From an uncultured Oscillospiraceae bacterium (GTDB lineage: Bacteria > Bacillota > Clostridia > Oscillospirales > Ruminococcaceae), in NCBI GenBank assembly GCA_904396495.1, contig CAJFOJ010000074.1, positions 1-62,091 on the forward strand: a stretch of DNA of 62,091 bases. The letters are read 5' to 3'. The notes beneath the pieces are model-generated. The model did not search any database. It saw nothing but the letters and a program-made list of their open reading frames with translations, and was not told where the DNA came from. Position numbers and translations under genes: made by a program. Positions 15,313 to 23,682 of the stretch are shown one piece after another. Within the stretch, counting starts at the first letter, position 1; the number at the start of each line of letters is the position of its first letter.

Positions 15313-17766
15313 GTGGAACTGATTGCAGATGTTGCGGTAGAGTCCGCCCTTTTCCATTTTGACCAGCTCTATAGCTACCGGGTGCCGGAGGAGTTTTCGG
15401 GGCAGGTTTTGCGGGGAATCAGAGTGTTGGTGCCCTACGGAAAGGCCAACCGCCCGGTCCAGGGGATGGTATTTTGCGTCGAGGAGCGGGAGCCGCCTCT
15501 AGGTGTGCGCCTCAAATCGGTGGAAGCGGTGCTGGACGAGGAACCGGTGCTGGACGAAGAGGGATTTTCCCTGGCGCAGTTTATGGCGGACACCACCTTT
15601 TGCAGCTATTATGACGCCATCCGGTGCATGCTGCCAGTGGGGCTCTCGGTGTCGGCAAAGGTGGAATACCTGCCGGCGAAAAAGCTGAGCGGGGAAGAAC
15701 AATCCGCTTTGCCGGAGGAGGAGCAGGCGTTTTTAACAGAGTTTCAAAGCCTCTTTACCCCTCGGGAGACCGAACTTTTTTTCTGGGGAAGGCGGGGCGC
15801 TGCCAACCGGAAAATCGCCGATGTCTTGACGGAGAAAGGGATTCTGCGGAAGGAAAACCTATTGAGCCGCAAGGTGGGGGACAAAAACCAGAAGATGGTG
15901 CGCATCTGCGACGGCGCCGATTTGGACGCTTTTTCCTGTAGCCCAAAACAGCAGGAAGTGCTCCGCGTTTTGCAGGCGGTGGGCGCAGCGGCGGAAAAGG
16001 AGCTCTGCTATCACGCCGGCGTCACCAACGCAGTGGTCAAAGCCTTGGAGAAAAAGGGGCTTGTCGAGTATTTTTACAAAGAGGTCTACCGCCGTCCTAA
16101 AGAGGCGGAGCTAAAAACTCCCCCGGAGGATTTCACCCTGTCCGACCGTCAGCGGGAAGTCTTCGAGGGGCTTTTGTCGTTGTATCGGGAGGAGGCCCCA
16201 CACGCCGCCCTTCTGTTTGGGGTCACCGGGTCCGGCAAGACCCAGGTGTTCATCGAGCTCATCCGGGCGGCTTTACAAGACCAAAAACAGGTGATTTTGC
16301 TGGTGCCGGAGATCTCCCTCACCCCCCAGATGCTCCAAAAGTTCCGGGGGTATTTCGGGGACGATGTGGCGGTGATGCACTCGAGCCTGTCTTTAGGGGA
16401 GCGGCTCGACGAGTTTAAGCGGGTGAAGAACGACGAGGCGAAAATCGTCATCGGCACTAGGAGCAGCGTCTTCGCCCCGGTGAAGAACCTGGGGCTGATT
16501 ATCATGGACGAAGAAGGGGAACACTCCTATAAATCCGACATGACGCCTCGGTACCACGCCAGGGATATCGCCAAGTTTCGCTGTGTTCAGCATAACGCCC
16601 TGCTTTTGATGGCGTCGGCTACCCCGAGCCTTGAGAGCTACTACTTTGCCAAAACCGGCCGGTATGCCCTGTTCACCTTAAAGGAGCGGTACGGAGCGGC
16701 CACGCTGCCGGAGGTATCTGTCGTCGATATGCGGGCAGAGGAGCAAAACTACAACTTTTCCCCCTTGAGCGACGCCTTTTCCGAGGCGCTGCTCGATAAC
16801 TTCCAAAAAGGCGAACAGTCCATCGTCCTCATCAACCGGCGGGGGTACTCCACCTTTGGCATCTGTATCGACTGCGGAGAGGCGGTCAAGTGCCCCAATT
16901 GCAGCATTACCCTCACCTACCACAAGGTAAACGGCTATTTTATGTGCCACTACTGCGGTTATTCCCAGCGGCTCCAGGTTCCATGCAAAAGTTGCGGATC
17001 CAAGCACATTAAGCTCATGGGGGCGGGGACCCAGAAGATCGAGGATTTGATCCAAAGCCGCATCCCGGGGGCGAAAATCCTCCGGATGGACACCGATACC
17101 ACCTATTCCCGCTACGCCTACGAGGAGAAGTTTAGTCAGTTTGAGCGGGGGGAGCAGGACATCATGATCGGCACCCAGATGGTGGCCAAGGGGCTTAATT
17201 TCCCCAACGTCACCCTGGTGGGGGTGTTAAACGGCGACCAATACCTTTACTCCAACGATTACCGCTGCGGGGAAAAGACCTTTTCCCTCATCACCCAGGT
17301 GGTGGGGCGGAGCGGCCGGTTCGAGAAAAAGGGAAGGGCATTTATCCAAACGGTCTCGCCGGACAATCCGGTGATCGTCAGCGCGGCAAACCAGGATTAC
17401 GAAGCCTTCTACCGTGAGGAGATCGCCATCCGGAGGGCCGCCTTGCAGCCTCCCTTCTGCGACTTGATGGCGGTTTGCTTCTCAGGCGTGGACGAGACGG
17501 GGGCAAAAGAGTCCGCCGATAGGTTTTACGCGCTGCTGCGGCAGGAAATCCTGGGGCAAAAGGAGAAGCTTCCGGTAGTGCTTTTGGGGGTCACCCCGGC
17601 AGGTATATACCGCCTAAACGGCAAATACCGGTACCGCATTGTCTTAAAGTGTAGAAACAACCGCAAATTTAGAGATTTGGTGCGGCGGGTGGTGGCGAAA
17701 GCTTCCCGCAGCCGGATTTTCGGGAAAAACACTGTGACTATCGATTTTAACGGGGACATGAATTGA
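15313..17766 (+). CDS. priA: primosomal replication-restart helicase PriA
   Basis: An 817-residue superfamily 2 DNA helicase that restarts stalled replication forks. The N-terminal DNA-binding domain spans residues 1-110. Walker A GVTGSGKT is at about 302-309, the DEEGEH box at about 398-403, and two zinc-binding clusters (CIDCGEAVKCPNC; CHYCGY ... CKSCGS) at about 517-565. Helicase motifs V-VI follow (IGTQMVAKGLNFPNVTLVGV; QVVGRSGR). The start codon is GTG 15313. All catalytic motifs are intact and the length is as expected. Confidence 0.96.
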   Translation: MELIADVAVESALFHFDQLYSYRVPEEFSGQVLRGIRVLVPYGKANRPVQGMVFCVEEREPPLGVRLKSVEAVLDEEPVLDEEGFSLAQFMADTTFCSYYDAIRCMLPVGLSVSAKVEYLPAKKLSGEEQSALPEEEQAFLTEFQSLFTPRETELFFWGRRGAANRKIADVLTEKGILRKENLLSRKVGDKNQKMVRICDGADLDAFSCSPKQQEVLRVLQAVGAAAEKELCYHAGVTNAVVKALEKKGLVEYFYKEVYRRPKEAELKTPPEDFTLSDRQREVFEGLLSLYREEAPHAALLFGVTGSGKTQVFIELIRAALQDQKQVILLVPEISLTPQMLQKFRGYFGDDVAVMHSSLSLGERLDEFKRVKNDEAKIVIGTRSSVFAPVKNLGLIIMDEEGEHSYKSDMTPRYHARDIAKFRCVQHNALLLMASATPSLESYYFAKTGRYALFTLKERYGAATLPEVSVVDMRAEEQNYNFSPLSDAFSEALLDNFQKGEQSIVLINRRGYSTFGICIDCGEAVKCPNCSITLTYHKVNGYFMCHYCGYSQRLQVPCKSCGSKHIKLMGAGTQKIEDLIQSRIPGAKILRMDTDTTYSRYAYEEKFSQFERGEQDIMIGTQMVAKGLNFPNVTLVGVLNGDQYLYSNDYRCGEKTFSLITQVVGRSGRFEKKGRAFIQTVSPDNPVIVSAANQDYEAFYREEIAIRRAALQPPFCDLMAVCFSGVDETGAKESADRFYALLRQEILGQKEKLPVVLLGVTPAGIYRLNGKYRYRIVLKCRNNRKFRDLVRRVVAKASRSRIFGKNTVTIDFNGDMN

Positions 17767-17874
17767 TTGCTCGACCTCTTTTGCATCAAATGGGGCCTTG
17801 GCAGACACAAATAAATGAATGTAATTTGCAAAAAACAGCCCGCTTTTCGGGCGTGAGATAGAGGAGGAACTACT

Positions 17875-18381
17875 ATGGCGCTGAGAGAAATCATCACAGA
17901 AGAAGACGAGATTTTGAGAAAGAAATCAAGGACGGTGGAACGGTTTGATGCAAAGCTCCACCAGCTTTTGGACGACATGGCCCAGACTATGTACAAACAC
18001 GAGGGCGTCGGCCTGGCCGCCGTGCAGGTGGGGGTGCTCAAACGGGCTATCGTCATCGACGTGGGAGAGGGGCTCATCGAGCTCATCAACCCGGAGATCA
18101 TCAAGGCCACCGGAAGCCAGGAGGACTCGGAAGGGTGTTTATCCTTCCCGGGGGAGTACGGCATTGTCGAACGGCCAGACCGGGTGGAGGTCCGCGCCCT
18201 TGACCGGAACGGCAAGGAGTTTACCAAAATCGGCACTGGGTTGCTTGCCCGGGCGTTCTGCCACGAAATCGACCATCTGGACGGCGTCCTCTTTATAGAT
18301 AGGGTGAAAAAAATGGATACTCCGGCGGAAAAGCCCCATCGGAAAAAAATAGGAGTGCGGTTAAAGCGGACCACCGACTGA
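17875..18381 (+). CDS. def: peptide deformylase
   Basis: A 168-residue metalloenzyme that removes the formyl group from nascent N-formyl-methionine proteins. All three motifs are present: GVGLAAVQVG (residues about 43-52, with V in place of the usual P), EGCLSFPG (about 86-93) and the metal-binding HEIDHLDG (about 130-137). GAGGAGG lies 7 bases before ATG 17875. It is followed by fmt, the enzyme that adds the formyl group, which is the classic pairing. Confidence 0.95.
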   Translation: MALREIITEEDEILRKKSRTVERFDAKLHQLLDDMAQTMYKHEGVGLAAVQVGVLKRAIVIDVGEGLIELINPEIIKATGSQEDSEGCLSFPGEYGIVERPDRVEVRALDRNGKEFTKIGTGLLARAFCHEIDHLDGVLFIDRVKKMDTPAEKPHRKKIGVRLKRTTD

Positions 18382-18460
18382 TTTGTAAGGATGGAAACAC
18401 TGATGTTTGCGCCGCAAACGGGACGAACAGATTGCGCATGATCGAAAGGAACCAAAGAAG

Positions 18461-19381
18461 ATGAAAGTAGTATTTATGGGGACACCGGAGTTTGCGGTGC
18501 CTTGCCTCAACGCCCTCATCCAAAAGGGTTACGAGGTGACCGGCGTCTTTACCCAGCCGGATAAGCCAAAGGGAAGGGGCTATCAGCTGACCCCGCCGCC
18601 CGTAAAAGAGCTGGCGGTGCAGCACAACATCCCGGTGTTCCAGCCGGCGACTTTGAAAAGTGATGCTGCCTTGGAACAGCTCAAAAGCTGCGAGCCGGAC
18701 CTCATCATCGTGGTGGCTTACGGCAAAATCCTGCCCAAAGCGGTTTTGGAGCTGCCGCCCTTCGGCTGTATCAACGTCCACGCGTCGCTGCTCCCAAAAT
18801 ACCGGGGGGCGGGGCCCATCCAGTGGAGCATCCTAAACGGGGAGGCCGAAACCGGTGTCACCACTATGTACATGGCGGAAGGGTTAGACACCGGAGATAT
18901 GTTGGAGCAGATTTCCACCCCCATCGGGGAAAACGAGACGGCGGATGAACTCCACGACCGGCTGTCCCAGTTGGGAGCCAAGCTGCTGCTCTCCACTGTG
19001 GAGAAGGCGCAAAAAGGGGAGTTAAATCCCATTCCCCAGGACGATTCCCTGTCCTGTTACGCCCCCATGCTCACCAAGGAATTGTCCCTCATCGATTTTC
19101 ACAAACCGGCGTGGGAGGTGCATAATCTCGTCAGGGGGCTTTCTTCCTGGCCCGCCGCTCACACCGTCTATGGGGGTAAACGGCTCAAGGTCTACGAAAG
19201 CAGGCTCGCGGAGGGAAAAGGCGCCCCCGGTGAGCTTTTGGACGAAAAGCACTTTGTCGTCGCATGCGGGGACGGGGCGATCCAGTTTGCCTCGGTTCAG
19301 TACGAGGGCGGCAAACGGATGAAAGGGGAGGATTTCCTCCGGGGTAGGCACCTGAAAAAAGGGGAAATCCTGGGAGAATAA
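18461..19381 (+). CDS. fmt: methionyl-tRNA formyltransferase
   Basis: A 306-residue enzyme that formylates initiator Met-tRNA using 10-formyl-tetrahydrofolate. Visible motifs: MKVVFMGTPEFAVPCL at the start, QPDKPKGRGYQLTPPPVK at about residue 31, the active-site region INVHASLLPKYRGAGPIQWS at about 104-123, and a C-terminal OB-like domain from about 205. ATG 18461 is chosen because GAAAGGAAC lies upstream and the family N-terminus begins exactly here; the frame is open further upstream. Confidence 0.95.
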   Translation: MKVVFMGTPEFAVPCLNALIQKGYEVTGVFTQPDKPKGRGYQLTPPPVKELAVQHNIPVFQPATLKSDAALEQLKSCEPDLIIVVAYGKILPKAVLELPPFGCINVHASLLPKYRGAGPIQWSILNGEAETGVTTMYMAEGLDTGDMLEQISTPIGENETADELHDRLSQLGAKLLLSTVEKAQKGELNPIPQDDSLSCYAPMLTKELSLIDFHKPAWEVHNLVRGLSSWPAAHTVYGGKRLKVYESRLAEGKGAPGELLDEKHFVVACGDGAIQFASVQYEGGKRMKGEDFLRGRHLKKGEILGE

Positions 19382-19412
19382 TCCCTTCCAATAAACAAAG
19401 GAGGCAGATTCC

Positions 19413-20096
19413 TTGTTTTTCGATTACTATTATATTGTGCTGGTCATCCCAGCTCTCATCATTGCGCTGATCGCGCAGGTCAGGGTGAAATCCACCTTCC
19501 AAAAATACAACGGGGTGCTAAACCGGCGGCAGTACACCGGCGCCATGGTGGCCCGGCAGATTCTCGACGCCAACGGGCTTTCGAATATCCGGCTGGAACG
19601 GGTGCGGGGGGAGCTAAGCGACCACTACGACCCGCGTGCGGGGGTGATCCGGCTGTCGGACAGCACCTTTGATTCCACCTCAGTTGGGGCCATCGGCGTC
19701 GCCGCCCACGAGGTGGGCCACGCCATCCAGTACCAGGTGGGATACCTGCCTATCAAGATCCGGAGCGCCATCATCCCAGTGACCCAGCTCGGGTCGTCCC
19801 TGGCCATTCCCATCGCCATTCTCGGGTTGATTATGGGGATGGATTTACTGGTGCAGGTGGGAATTTTGCTGTTCTGCGCGGTGGTAGTATTTCAGCTTAT
19901 TACCCTTCCAGTAGAGTTTAACGCCAGCCGCCGGGCCATGGAAACCCTTAGCAACGACCACATTTTAGAGGGCGACGAGTTGATCGGTGCCCGGAGGGTA
20001 TTATCGGCGGCGGCTATGACCTATGTGGCGTCCTTAATTGTAGCGGTGGCAAACCTCTTGCGGCTTTTGGCGCTGCGGAACAGGAACCGCCGATGA
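19413..20096 (+). CDS. YugP-type zinc metallopeptidase
   Basis: A 227-residue membrane-bound protease of the YugP family (predicted zinc-dependent neutral protease). A hydrophobic N-terminal helix at about residues 6-24 is followed by a soluble stretch. The zinc motif AAHEVGHAIQYQ is at about 97-108, then two to three further helices (SSLAIPIAILGLIMGM; LLFCAVVVFQLITLPVEF). The start is TTG 19413 with AAAGGAGG 9 bases upstream. It lies in the def-fmt-rsmB series, where such a gene is commonly found in Firmicutes. Its substrate is unknown. The last 4 bases overlap rsmB. Confidence 0.88.
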   Translation: MFFDYYYIVLVIPALIIALIAQVRVKSTFQKYNGVLNRRQYTGAMVARQILDANGLSNIRLERVRGELSDHYDPRAGVIRLSDSTFDSTSVGAIGVAAHEVGHAIQYQVGYLPIKIRSAIIPVTQLGSSLAIPIAILGLIMGMDLLVQVGILLFCAVVVFQLITLPVEFNASRRAMETLSNDHILEGDELIGARRVLSAAAMTYVASLIVAVANLLRLLALRNRNRR

Positions 20097-21415
20097 CGGC
20101 GCGGCAGTTGGCCTATGAAGCCCTTGTGAAAACCGCTCGGGACGGAAGCTACTCCAATTTGACGTTGGACGCCATGCTGAAGGCTACTCCCTTGGAGCCG
20201 CGAGAGGCCCAGTTTGCCGCCCGGCTGTTTTACGGGGTGTTGGAGCGGAAGTTGACGCTGGATTACCAGATTGAGACGCTGGCTAACAAGCCGGTTCAAA
20301 AGCTGGACAGGGAGGTGACCGCTGCGCTGGAGCTGGGGCTCTACCAGCTCTCCTATATGGACGGGGTGCCCCCTTCCGCCGCGGTCAACGAAAGCGTCAA
20401 CCTCATCAAAAGGTCCCGGAAAAAAAGCGCCTCCGGCTTTGTCAACGGGGTGTTGCGAAACTATGTCCGAGGTGGATGCAAGTTAAAACTTCCCTCCCAA
20501 GAGGACAAATACCGCCGGGCAGAGGTGGAATTTTCCATTCCGGCGTGGATTTTGCAGTATTGGGAGCGGGACTACGGTTTCGACACGGCGGTGGAACTGG
20601 CCAAGGCCTGCATGGGCCGGCCTCCCTTAAACCTGCGAGTCAATACCAAAAAAACCACGACCTCCGCGGCAATAAAGCTGCTGCAAAGCCAGGGGGTTTC
20701 GGTCGAGGCCCATCCGCTTATTCCAAATTGCATCACCATTTCACACAGCGGCAGTGTGGCGAAACTTTTGGGCTATGAGGACGGTCTTTTCTATGTGCAG
20801 GACGCATCTTCTCAGCTCTGCGCCGCCGCACTGGGCGCCCAGAAGGGGGAGCGGGTCTTTGACCTCTGCGCCGCCCCAGGTTCCAAAAGCTTTACCATTG
20901 CCCAGCTCATTGGCGATGAGGGTGAGGTTTGTTCCTTTGACCTCTATGACCACCGGGTTAAACTCATCCAAGAGGGGGCCAGGCGGCTGGGTCTTGACTG
21001 CATCCGGGCAAGTCAGGGGGATGCCTCCCAATTTGATCGAGGCCTGGGAGAGGCAGACCGGGTGCTCTGTGACGTGCCCTGCTCAGGGCTGGGCGTCATC
21101 CGCCGCAAGCCGGAAATCAAGTACAAGGGGCAGGCGGAGGTGGACATGCTCCCCGCAATCCAGGGGGCGATCCTTTCAAACGCTGCCAGATACGTCAAAA
21201 AGGGAGGAGTGCTTCTCTACTCCACCTGTTCCCTCAACAAGGATGAAAACGAGCGGGTAGTTGACGGCTTTTTGAAAACCCATCCGGAATTCGAGGGGGA
21301 CGACCTGCCGGAGATTTTCACCAAAGTGGCGGGAAGGACGGTTTCTCAGATCAGTTTGTCGCCTTTGGTGGGGAATTTTGACGGTTTTTTCCTGTCGAGG
21401 TTGAAAAGAAGATAG
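20093..21415 (+). CDS. rsmB: 16S rRNA (cytosine-967 C5) methyltransferase RsmB
   Basis: A 440-residue SAM-dependent RNA methyltransferase (Sun/RsmB). An N-terminal NusB-like domain covers residues 1-140 (ARQLAYEALVKTARDGSYSN ... VPPSAAVNESVNLIKRS ... GFVNGVLRNY). The methyltransferase domain follows, with FDLCAAPGSKSFTIAQL at about 258-274, the catalytic motif IV DVPCSGLG at about 325-332 and motif VI STCSLNKDENE at about 378-388. Both catalytic Cys residues are present. It overlaps the preceding protease gene by 4 bases (ATGA). Confidence 0.95.
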   Translation: MTARQLAYEALVKTARDGSYSNLTLDAMLKATPLEPREAQFAARLFYGVLERKLTLDYQIETLANKPVQKLDREVTAALELGLYQLSYMDGVPPSAAVNESVNLIKRSRKKSASGFVNGVLRNYVRGGCKLKLPSQEDKYRRAEVEFSIPAWILQYWERDYGFDTAVELAKACMGRPPLNLRVNTKKTTTSAAIKLLQSQGVSVEAHPLIPNCITISHSGSVAKLLGYEDGLFYVQDASSQLCAAALGAQKGERVFDLCAAPGSKSFTIAQLIGDEGEVCSFDLYDHRVKLIQEGARRLGLDCIRASQGDASQFDRGLGEADRVLCDVPCSGLGVIRRKPEIKYKGQAEVDMLPAIQGAILSNAARYVKKGGVLLYSTCSLNKDENERVVDGFLKTHPEFEGDDLPEIFTKVAGRTVSQISLSPLVGNFDGFFLSRLKRR

Positions 21416-21655
21416 ATTTGTGGGATAATAGATGCAGTAAAACTGCCTCTATTACGAAGAACTCTTTTGAGAAACTTTTCTCCATTTTGCCGCTTTAGCG
21501 TCAAAATCGGGTTTCTTGCAAAGGAAGATAAATGTGTATCAAAATAGGCGGCAAATGGCAGAGCCGTTTACAGATGATTGGAAGAAAATTCCTGCGTCGC
21601 CCCTACCCGGTCTTTGGGCGGAGGGTGATGCATAGCATAGAAGGAGGGGAAGTTT

Positions 21656-22690
21656 TTGGCTGGCGCCGATTTAAAATCCATGACAATTGAAGCGTTGGGC
21701 CGGTTCCTCTCCGAAATGGGGGAGCCCAAATTCCGAGCCAAACAGCTTTTTTTGTGGCTCCATCAAAAGCGGGTCCTCTCCTTTGAGGAGATGACGAACC
21801 TCCCGGCATCTTTGCGGGAAAAGCTCGAGGGATGCTGTTACATCACCGGGGTTTCCATTGTGCGAAAGCTCAGTTCCCAGTTAGACGGGACAGTCAAATA
21901 CCTCTTTCGGCTGCCCGACGGGGAGTTTGTGGAAACTGTCCTGATGCGCTATGAGCACGGAAACAGCCTTTGTATCTCGAGCCAGGTGGGCTGCCGCATG
22001 GGGTGCGAATTCTGTGCCTCCACCAAGGCGGGGTTTGTGCGGCATTTGGCGCCGTCGGAAATGCTGGAGCAGGTGTATGCCGTCTGCCGGGACACGGGGG
22101 AGAAAATCTCCAACATCGTGCTCATGGGCATCGGCGAACCGCTGGACAATTTCGACAACGTCATGGCTTTTTTGGAGCTTGTCAGCCATCCGGATGGACT
22201 CAACCTGAGCCATCGGCACATCTCGTTGTCCACCTGCGGCGTGGTGGACCGGATTTACGAGCTGGCGGACAGAAATTTGCAGATCACCCTTTCCATTTCC
22301 CTTCACGCCACCGACGACGAGACTCGCGGCGCAATTATGCCCATCAACCGGCGCTGGAACATAAAAGAGCTGCTCAAAGCCTGCCGGTATTACACTGAGT
22401 GCACCCACCGGCGGATCTCCTATGAGTATTCGCTGATTAAAGGAGTCAACGATAGCAAAGAGGAGGCGCTGCGTTTGGCAAAGCTCTTAAAGGGAACTCT
22501 CTGCCATGTAAACCTCATCCCTGTAAACTACGTGGAGGAGGCGGGGTTTCACAAAAGCCCCAGAGAGGCGGTGTACGCCTTTCAGAAAACCTTAATCGAT
22601 CATGGGCTAAACGCTACCGTCCGCCGGACTTTGGGAGCCGACATCGACGCCGCCTGCGGACAGCTCAGGCGAAGGGAAATTGTCTCTTGA
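21656..22690 (+). CDS. rlmN: 23S rRNA (A2503-C2) methyltransferase RlmN
   Basis: A 344-residue radical SAM enzyme that methylates A2503 of 23S rRNA and A37 of some tRNAs. The radical SAM cluster motif CRMGCEFC (CxxxCxxC) is at about residues 113-120, after FVETVLMRYEHGNSLCISSQ. The SAM motif GIGEPLDN is at about 157-164. The second catalytic Cys is near the C-terminus (DAACGQL). The start is TTG 21656 with AAGGAGGGG upstream. The 240 bases between rsmB and this gene show no further gene. Confidence 0.95.
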   Translation: MAGADLKSMTIEALGRFLSEMGEPKFRAKQLFLWLHQKRVLSFEEMTNLPASLREKLEGCCYITGVSIVRKLSSQLDGTVKYLFRLPDGEFVETVLMRYEHGNSLCISSQVGCRMGCEFCASTKAGFVRHLAPSEMLEQVYAVCRDTGEKISNIVLMGIGEPLDNFDNVMAFLELVSHPDGLNLSHRHISLSTCGVVDRIYELADRNLQITLSISLHATDDETRGAIMPINRRWNIKELLKACRYYTECTHRRISYEYSLIKGVNDSKEEALRLAKLLKGTLCHVNLIPVNYVEEAGFHKSPREAVYAFQKTLIDHGLNATVRRTLGADIDAACGQLRRREIVS

Positions 22691-22812
22691 TTAGGCGCGG
22701 CACTATCGGGAGTCCAACCGCTGGGATAGAGCGGGAACTCATCTGATTTAAAAGTCACTTTACTTATCTTTGACAGCTTCATATTTTCAGACGAAAAGAG
22801 GGGAGCATACCA

Positions 22813-23541
22813 TTGAAAATAGTTGGAAAAACAGACATCGGCCTGGTTCGGGAAACCAATCAGGACGCCTTTAAAATTGTGGCGCTGGGCCAGAGCGCGG
22901 GTTTTGCGCTGGTCTGCGACGGCATGGGCGGCGTCAACGGCGGGGATCGGGCCAGTTCCATCGCAAAGGGGGAGATTTCAGAGTCCATCAAGGCCTCTTT
23001 TGCCGAGGGGATGGAGGAAGATGAGATCCGCAATGTGATGCTCCGGGCTATCGACGCGGCCAACCAGAAAATTTACAAGACGGCTAAGGAGCATCCGGAA
23101 CTGACCGGTATGGGGACCACGGTGGTGCTGGTGATTCTCTACGACGGCAAGGCCTATGTGGCCCATGTGGGCGACAGCCGGCTCTACCGCTATCAAAACG
23201 GAGATTTGACCCAGCTTACAAAAGACCATTCCCGAGTGCAGGATCTGGTGGACCGGGGGATGATTACCCAGGCGGAGGCCCGGGTCCATCCGGAGAAGAA
23301 CATGATTACCCGGGCGGTGGGGATCGGGCCCGACGTCAATGTGGATTTCCTCACAGTGGCCTTTGACAGAGGCGAAAAGTTTTTGCTTTGCAGCGACGGG
23401 CTTTCAAACATCTGTACCGACGAGGAGATCGCCCAGGTGTTAAAAACCCAGGAGGCGGAGCAGGCGGTGGAAACGCTGATACAGCTCGCCAACATGGGGG
23501 GCGGGCACGACAACATCACCGTCGTCATCACGGAAAACTAG
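22813..23541 (+). CDS. prpC: PP2C-family protein phosphatase PrpC/Stp
   Basis: A 242-residue metal-dependent Ser/Thr phosphatase that reverses phosphorylation by the PASTA kinase encoded next. The PP2C metal-binding motifs are clear: ETNQDAF at about residues 14-20, LVCDGMGG at about 32-39, GTTVVL at about 98-103, HVGDSRLYR at about 115-123, LLCSDGLSN at about 190-198 and the terminal HDNITVVI. The start is TTG 22813, with GAGGGGAGC upstream. The pair prpC-prkC is a constant Firmicute arrangement. Confidence 0.95.
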   Translation: MKIVGKTDIGLVRETNQDAFKIVALGQSAGFALVCDGMGGVNGGDRASSIAKGEISESIKASFAEGMEEDEIRNVMLRAIDAANQKIYKTAKEHPELTGMGTTVVLVILYDGKAYVAHVGDSRLYRYQNGDLTQLTKDHSRVQDLVDRGMITQAEARVHPEKNMITRAVGIGPDVNVDFLTVAFDRGEKFLLCSDGLSNICTDEEIAQVLKTQEAEQAVETLIQLANMGGGHDNITVVITEN

Positions 23542-23682
23542 GGCCGCTTAAAGCCTTTGGGCGGGATTCGCTGCCCAAAGGACGGCATCTTAAAACCAAA
23601 ACGCTTTCAAATGGGAAAGGTTTGGAGGCTTTCGGATATGGCTGCGGCGCGAAGCCGCCATCTCTCTTCAATGGAGGTACCT